From assembly GCA_018417955.1 (NCBI GenBank), contig JACTVC010000004.1:2480001-2544000 (forward strand): a stretch of 64,000 nt of DNA, read 5' to 3'. Below the pieces are notes generated by a model. It worked only from the letters and a program-made list of their open reading frames with translations. It did no database searches and was not told where the DNA came from. The translations under genes and the position numbers were made by a program. Each line of letters starts with the position of its first letter. Position 1 is the first letter of the stretch. This DNA comes from Laccaria trichodermophora (taxonomy: Eukaryota; Basidiomycota; Agaricomycetes; Agaricales; Hydnangiaceae). Positions 58,861 to 64,000 of this stretch are shown here, piece by piece.

Positions 58861-61800
58861 TTACATGTAACTATTACAGAACTCATCAGAAAGTGCTACC
58901 ATTTCAACAGCTTCAAGCAACTCTTGCTCTTCACCATCATCCTCTTGGTCTTCATCATCACTCTCATCCTCTTCCTCACCATCAATCTCATCATTCTCTA
59001 TTGTCATTTCAGATGATTCCCAACTTCGGGCCAGTGCAAGTTCCTCAATTGTTGGACCCCAAGATGGACTCATCTCCTTGTGTGGAATCACTAAGCGTAC
59101 TTTATCTTGCCAGATGTTGCATAGACATAGCAAACTATAAGCATGTAACTCCAGTTGATACATAACATCTTTATCTTCCTCACTTTGCATTGCCATCATA
59201 ACACACTTCCACTCTTCTGCAAACCATTCCTGCATTGCACTACACTCATAGGACAATCGTCGCAGCTCTTCCTGGCATCAATCCAGCTCCAACAATGATT
59301 TAATTCCTTTCCGCACACCTTCATTACCCAGCCATTGTGGGATTTCTCTGCCAGAAGAGAGATCCATGTCATCTAAACCAACATCCTGCCAGATGTCATC
59401 ATCAACATCTAGTTTGATTAGAAAAGGCCATCAGTGGCTATTCTGTGTGGTGCACATGCACCACGAGGACTTTCTTTTCTTTTAATCATCTTTTCTAGTT
59501 CTGCACAGATATCATTGTATTTCTTTGCTAACTTTTGAATTCCTGGTTCTTTGCGCTTTATCTGAGATTCTGAATGTTCCTGCAGTTTTTTGGCTTCAAA
59601 AACAATATGAGTCACCGATTTTTATAAATTTGACTCAGTGACTTACTATTGGTTGTTGTCTTATGGTATGCTCACTCTAAACTATCTAGTTCAAATTTGT
59701 GCTGTTGTAGATGATTTCTCAAGTGTTGTTTCACAGCCAAAGCATTGACCCGGAGTCGAAGGAACTTATTGCCCAGCAAACGTTCAAGATTTAAACAGCT
59801 ATCAGCTCCCAATGTGTCATGTTTAGACTTCAATGACTTCTCAGTCTTCTCAAACTTTTCCTTAAGATCCTCCAGATGCAGTCTAACATCTGAAACCTCC
59901 CAGCCATCATCATACTTCCCCTTGTGAATCATTGTCTCAAACTTATATAGCTCTGCTTTGAGTTCTGTCATAGAATCCTTTAGCTCCAAAATCTCTTGAA
60001 TAACCTTGTCTGCCAAGTTTTTTGCTTGCCTGGGACTTGGTTTTGTCTGGTGAGCCATCTGAGCAGCCCAGTTTTCTCTCAAGAGATCTTCAGTGATATT
60101 TTTCTGCTGAAGTTCAGCCAAAACAGCTGTAGCCTCATTTCTATGCAGAATAGCAGCATTCCATTTTCTTCTGAGCCAGTCTCCCAGACCCATGAGAGAT
60201 TTGCAGTCCAGATGTTTCACTTGAGTATCAATTGTATAGATATGTGTATAGTATCCACTAACATGCAGTGATGGAATCAAAAGCTTAATTGAGCTCCAGA
60301 ATCTTTCACACCCTTCCCCATCAGTTAATCCAAAACCAGTACACTTTCTTGGATGGTAAATAAGCTGGCAAGCCCACTGGTGACCATAAGCATGAAACAC
60401 TGAGATAGCCCATATCAAACGATCATGAAAGTCTTTCAAAAAACCCCATTTAACACAACTTTGATGAAGTTGACAGCCAATGTCATAGAGTACACCCACA
60501 CGTGCAGTAGAGGGTAAATGATCAAACAGACGCTCCAAAAGAACAAGAGCATAATGTTGCTTTTCACCAGCTGAAGTCATATTGGCAAGCCACAGAACCT
60601 GATCATGTTGACAGAGCATTGCCATTAGACCAGTGTCTGAGAAGAACTGTGTACTAGCTTTAACTCTCTTTTCATCTGCAGCAGTAAAAGAGTCTTCACA
60701 CAAGTTTAAGACAGAGTTAGGCACTTTGATACCAGGTTCACAGTGATCTGCAGCCTCTGATGCAGGTGGTTGCCTAGAATTAACTTTACCTTTTGGTTTA
60801 GCCTGTGGTCGAATATTCTCTACTATGTTTTCCATAGCTTTGACATCAGTTGGGGAGACAAAAATGGTATCAGGATGCTGACGAGGAGCAGGTGGTTCCT
60901 TGCCCTGAGCCTTTCTTGATTTTTGCTTGAAGCATGCATCTAGACATACTATAAAGTCGACACTACAAAAGGAACCTTAGCAACAACTCTAAAGATAGGA
61001 AAGGGATCACACACAGTTCATCCTTTTTCTTCCAATCCTTTCCCCCAAAACAGAGTGGGCAACGGGAGCGTAAGTAGTTACTTGGTTGATCTTCATTATC
61101 TGCATCAGGAACAGAAGCTGCCTCTGGCGTAGCCTTTTCACTATCTGGGCTGCCCATTTCTGCATCTATTCAATGTGGCTGTCAGCTCAGCCATGGGGAA
61201 AATACCTGGCTTGTACTTACCCTCATCTATAGAAATAAATATAAGGTAAAGAACTCCCCAAAAAAAAGATATAAAAAGCTTCATCTTACCTGAACAATCA
61301 GTGGCTAGCGGCCTAAATTGATCCAAGTAGTTGGCCAACTGGTGGTTTTTCTTATCAATCAGTGTAGCATACCACTGCATAGCAGCCCCAAAGTGCCAGC
61401 GCAGGTTATTCTAAGAAAGACACCAGATAACAGAAAGAATCCATTAAAAAATGGGAACTTACTCGAGTAGATAGCTTGTACCTCCTATTACCAAGAAAAG
61501 ACTCCAATGTCTCACACCAAGCTGTTGTGTTGGGTGCAGCATTGACAAAAAGGCCATTGACAAACTCAAGCATATTAAGGTCAACTGCAAGAGAGGGCAA
61601 AAGTGGAGCACAAGGGAACAAACCCCGCTGAAGCAGTTGCAGGGCTGGAGACATGCAGGTACACAGAGTGAGAGTCTCAATTCCTGCACAACAAAAATCA
61701 AAGAGCACTAAAGACAAAAAAAAAATTGACGTACTTTCAAAAAATATACATGCAACTTTCAAAGATCTCCCAACATGACAACCACCACAACCAGCCACAT

Positions 61801-62158
61801 TTCTAACTTCTGACATATTTCGCAGAGAGTCAGTGTCCCTCAAGAGTTGAATATAAGGTTGCATAAGTGCAGGAAGAATTTCCCCCTCCCACCGCTGAAA
61901 TTGTCGTGCCTTTTTACCTGGTTTTACCCCTTCAGCTTCACCAATAATCTCAGTGGCCAAAGCTTTGAAAGTATCAGTTTGATCCTCTTGAAAAGAATCT
62001 GTATGCTGGACAAAATGGCCCTGGGGAGTGTAAACATTGGCCCGGGGTTCAGATGTCACATCTCCCGTGCCATAGGCTCTGCGTGTTTGGAATGTGCCTG
62101 CTGCAACTAACTTTCTGGGAAGCTCTTCACAAGACTTTACTGCTTTCCATTTGAACAT
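58861..62158 (-). pseudogene. KDZ transposase gene, CxC1 type, intact except for one TGA
   Basis: Exons on the minus strand: MFKWKAVKSCEELPRKLVAA, then the CxC1-like cluster (CGGCHVGRSLKVACIFFE, LTLCTCMSPALQLLQRGLFP, PSLAVDLNMLEFVNGLFVN, TAWCETLESFLGNRRYKLST). Then come NYLRSRCPLCFGGKDW and, after an intron, VDFIVCLDACFKQKSRKA. A long KDZ exon follows (59,672-60,835) with FFSDTGLMAMLCQHDQVLWL, YDIGCQLHQSCVKWGFL, SVFHAYGHQWACQLIYHPRK, FGLTDGEGCERFWSSI and a helical C-terminal part. The tail exons end in an acidic stretch and CNSYM. A TGA at 59,278-59,280 follows LLELD and is best explained as CGA to TGA, a CpG transition. Otherwise frames and splice sites are clean, so the copy is recent. The element termini were not found. 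Confidence 0.85.
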
Positions 62159-63409
62159 AGTGCTGTGAGACGAGAGACAAAGATGGGGAGGGAAGAAAGG
62201 GAAAATCCAAGCGTTGTCTGTCTTATCTCACCCACACAATCAATCACAAGATCAGTGGTATTATTCTATTTAAGTCCGAAATGCAAATGACATGAGAGGT
62301 ACAAGATATTTCCCTGAATGTGATGACCCTATGTCCGATGTTAGTCCGTGCCAAGATGAATGAATCAGATTGCAATCACCCTACCTCCGATGTTAGACTG
62401 TGCCGCGTTGAATGATGAGAGGCCCCCTGCCCGCTAGGCGCTAGACGACGATGATGACAAGACTTCGCGATGATCAGAACCTCGGGGAATCCCATGCGGG
62501 GTGCAAGGTGCATGACCGAAGTTGTCAAAAAAAGTCTGGCAGTACACCATCACCACCGCTTGCTGGGTAAAACTATTCAGAAACCCCCCTTTCTGGTAGA
62601 AACCCGGGGTTTCCAAGGGTGGTTTGAGAAACCCCTGGCATATGGTCAAATTGAGTTCTCGGTGACCGGTGATGGGGTCGTCGGCCACAGCTATTATGTA
62701 GTCAACTAGTCACATGTCTGTTAATTCTTGGTTAATTCCCTCCGGCCGGAGGGAATTTACTGGCCATGGATCGCTCATGAGGTTACCATAGAGGAGCCAA
62801 ATGTGACAACGAGAACGAATGTCTGACGCTACGCCATTGGTCAATGATAACGAATGTTGTGTGGCAAAGGAAGGCTATCTGTCGGGCCCACTGACTCAAC
62901 TCAATCAAACAGTTGAGGAATGAATGTTTGATATATAGATGATCTTGAATTATGGTGACCGGTACACTGGTGAAAAATCTCAGTATTGATGTGCCAGATG
63001 AATTGAAGATGCGGAGAAGAGATAAATAAAATCCAAATACAATCTGGGGACGTGTAGATGACAAAACAATCACATATACGTTCCAAACCTGTATAGCATA
63101 CGCCCCGATCGTTCCAAGGCATATATGCACAGTTCCTCAGACGCATTGGGTTGCATTTCGCCATTTATCTCAAGTTGTATCACACCGGGGTTCATCACGA
63201 CGAACTTGAACAGCTCGGACACAGACCCATGAGCAAACGGCGCCAGGTTTCAGTCGCATTCAGTGGGACACAATATGCCGTAGGCTTGGGGAAGGAAAAC
63301 ACGGACGTGGTGGGTTGTAGATAGGTGGAGGAGGCGGTGTAATTCAAGGATGAGAACAAATTTATAGAGGATGGAAAATGTCACGCATTGAAGAAATGTA
63401 ATCCGTGCT
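62159..63409. other. CpG-richer flank without a recognised gene
   Basis: Past the KDZ gene the base composition returns to that of 5.6-16 kb. Two related blocks near 62,325 and 62,385 share TCCGATGTTAG, TGTGCC or CGTGCC and TGAATGA. A perfect 24-bp palindrome lies at 62,734-62,757. No credible gene or RNA was found up to 63,409. Confidence 0.4.
62734..62757. repeat. Perfect 24-bp palindrome centred on CCGGCCGG
   Basis: AATTCCCTCCGG is followed directly by its reverse complement CCGGAGGGAATT. It could be a dimeric protein binding site or simply the ends of a deleted element; nothing nearby decides this. Confidence 0.5.
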
Positions 63410-63948
63410 TCAACAGCTCGACTGCGCGTCTTTAGCGTTTTGCGGGAATTGTCGTGACCCAAGGTATCGTGGTGGTACTCTGCGACAGAGCGGACAGGAA
63501 GGAGCTGGCCATGCATTGTAAGTGGTCCTCAGAGTCAGCGGGGTGTGTACGTTGTTCAATGAATGGTACAATGTTATCAAATATGAGACTTTAGACCGAA
63601 TGGAAGGGGTCTTCAACCTTGACGCCAATGAGTATCCGCATGTCATATGTGTTCCCCAATTCCTCCGCTCAGCGCACTCTGTGTATGTGACTGACTCGCG
63701 AATAACCTTGGAGTGAATGGTCAGAGACACAATGAAGACAAGTGAGATGACCCACATTTTCAATGAATATTCTCAAAATACCATGCGTCGCCTCAAAGAT
63801 GAGACCAGAGATACCCTTTACACCTCCATGGCGAGCAAGACGACTCATAGCGATACACAGGACGGTGGTCCTGCGTTGATTACGACTGACTTCATCCTGG
63901 ATTGCTTGACGAGCTTGGAAAATACCTGCCAGGAACTCCTCGGGTCAT
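63410..63948 (-). pseudogene. Diverged histone H4-like gene with one intron
   Basis: On the minus strand the frame [29 protein letters not shown] ends at 63,756. A 49-nt GT-AG intron (63,707-63,755, with CTGAC before the acceptor) leads in phase to [15 protein letters not shown] and THMTCGYSLASRLKT. Histone H4 has RLARRGGVKRISGLIYEET, RGVLKIFLEN, VIRDSVTYTEHAKRK and YALKRQGRT at the same spacing; about 21 of 29 and 11 of 15 residues agree in the two best blocks. The basic N-terminal tail is not recognisable upstream and the C-terminus runs past the usual GFGG end, with no similarity after about 63,580. It is either a decaying H4 copy or a divergent H4-fold protein. The gene may extend beyond the window. 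Confidence 0.7.
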
Positions 63949-64000
63949 TTTCCAGTTGTTGCAAGTCTCGGAGCTTGCGCGCTTCAGCCCAAATTCATTA

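Noticed and set aside
62434..62709. Overlapping 79-84 codon ORFs on both strands
   Set aside because: No splice-supported extension, no recognised motif, and both strands are equally open.

Overview
The window looks like a repeat-rich chromosomal region of a basidiomycete fungus, probably Agaricomycetes. Evidence: about 50-60 nt GT-AG introns with CTRAY branch sites, an NB-ARC/TPR NOD-like receptor of the fungal type, two kinds of KDZ transposase genes (CxC1 and CxC5/CxC6 types), a basidiomycete-style hAT gene, and many tandem-repeat-rich non-autonomous transposons. The species cannot be named from this sequence alone.

Left third (about 1-29.3 kb): a locally amplified gene neighbourhood. One module is present in two or three copies. 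It holds an NLR gene (partial at 2.3-4.2 kb, intact at 16.0-19.2 kb), an unrecognised disordered protein here called gene X (intact at 5.7-7.1 kb, rearranged at 12.6-13.8 kb, split at 20.2-27.5 kb), and long flanking stretches. The paralogous copies work as empty sites and date the insertions. A TA-flanked MITE entered one NLR downstream region. A TIR element and a 5.15 kb near-perfect palindrome entered gene X copy C. The first NLR copy has lost its whole NB-ARC domain. Copies at 0.9-4.2 kb and 20-29 kb show CpG turned into TpG/CpA relative to the CpG-rich copies at 5.6-16 kb. A small secreted histidine-rich protein gene sits alone at 9.16-9.64 kb behind a TATA box.

Middle (29.3-41.7 kb): two members of one composite element family (29,704-31,348 and 37,304-38,930), each with exact 8-bp target duplications, similar ends, a purine-rich tract and a GTCGTY-rich tract. 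Between and around them are a decayed Cys-rich/coiled-coil gene on the minus strand and an unrecognised multi-exon gene on the plus strand ending at 41,651.

Right part (41.7-62.2 kb): nested transposons. A large inverted-repeat (foldback) element, related to the arms of the first palindrome, spans 41,716-49,710 and was itself hit by a hAT transposon (44,389-48,020). Next comes a CxC5/CxC6 KDZ gene split by a 4.0 kb TIR element, then repeat remnants, then a nearly intact CxC1 KDZ gene on the minus strand. The last 1.8 kb is more CpG-rich and ends with a diverged histone H4-like gene on the minus strand.

There is no sign of an operon or pathway. The common thread is duplication, nested insertion and CpG decay around an NLR locus. 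The points most worth checking are the palindrome that carries inverted host-gene sequence, the NB-ARC-less TPR paralog, the composite element family, the histidine-rich secreted protein and the H4-like gene.
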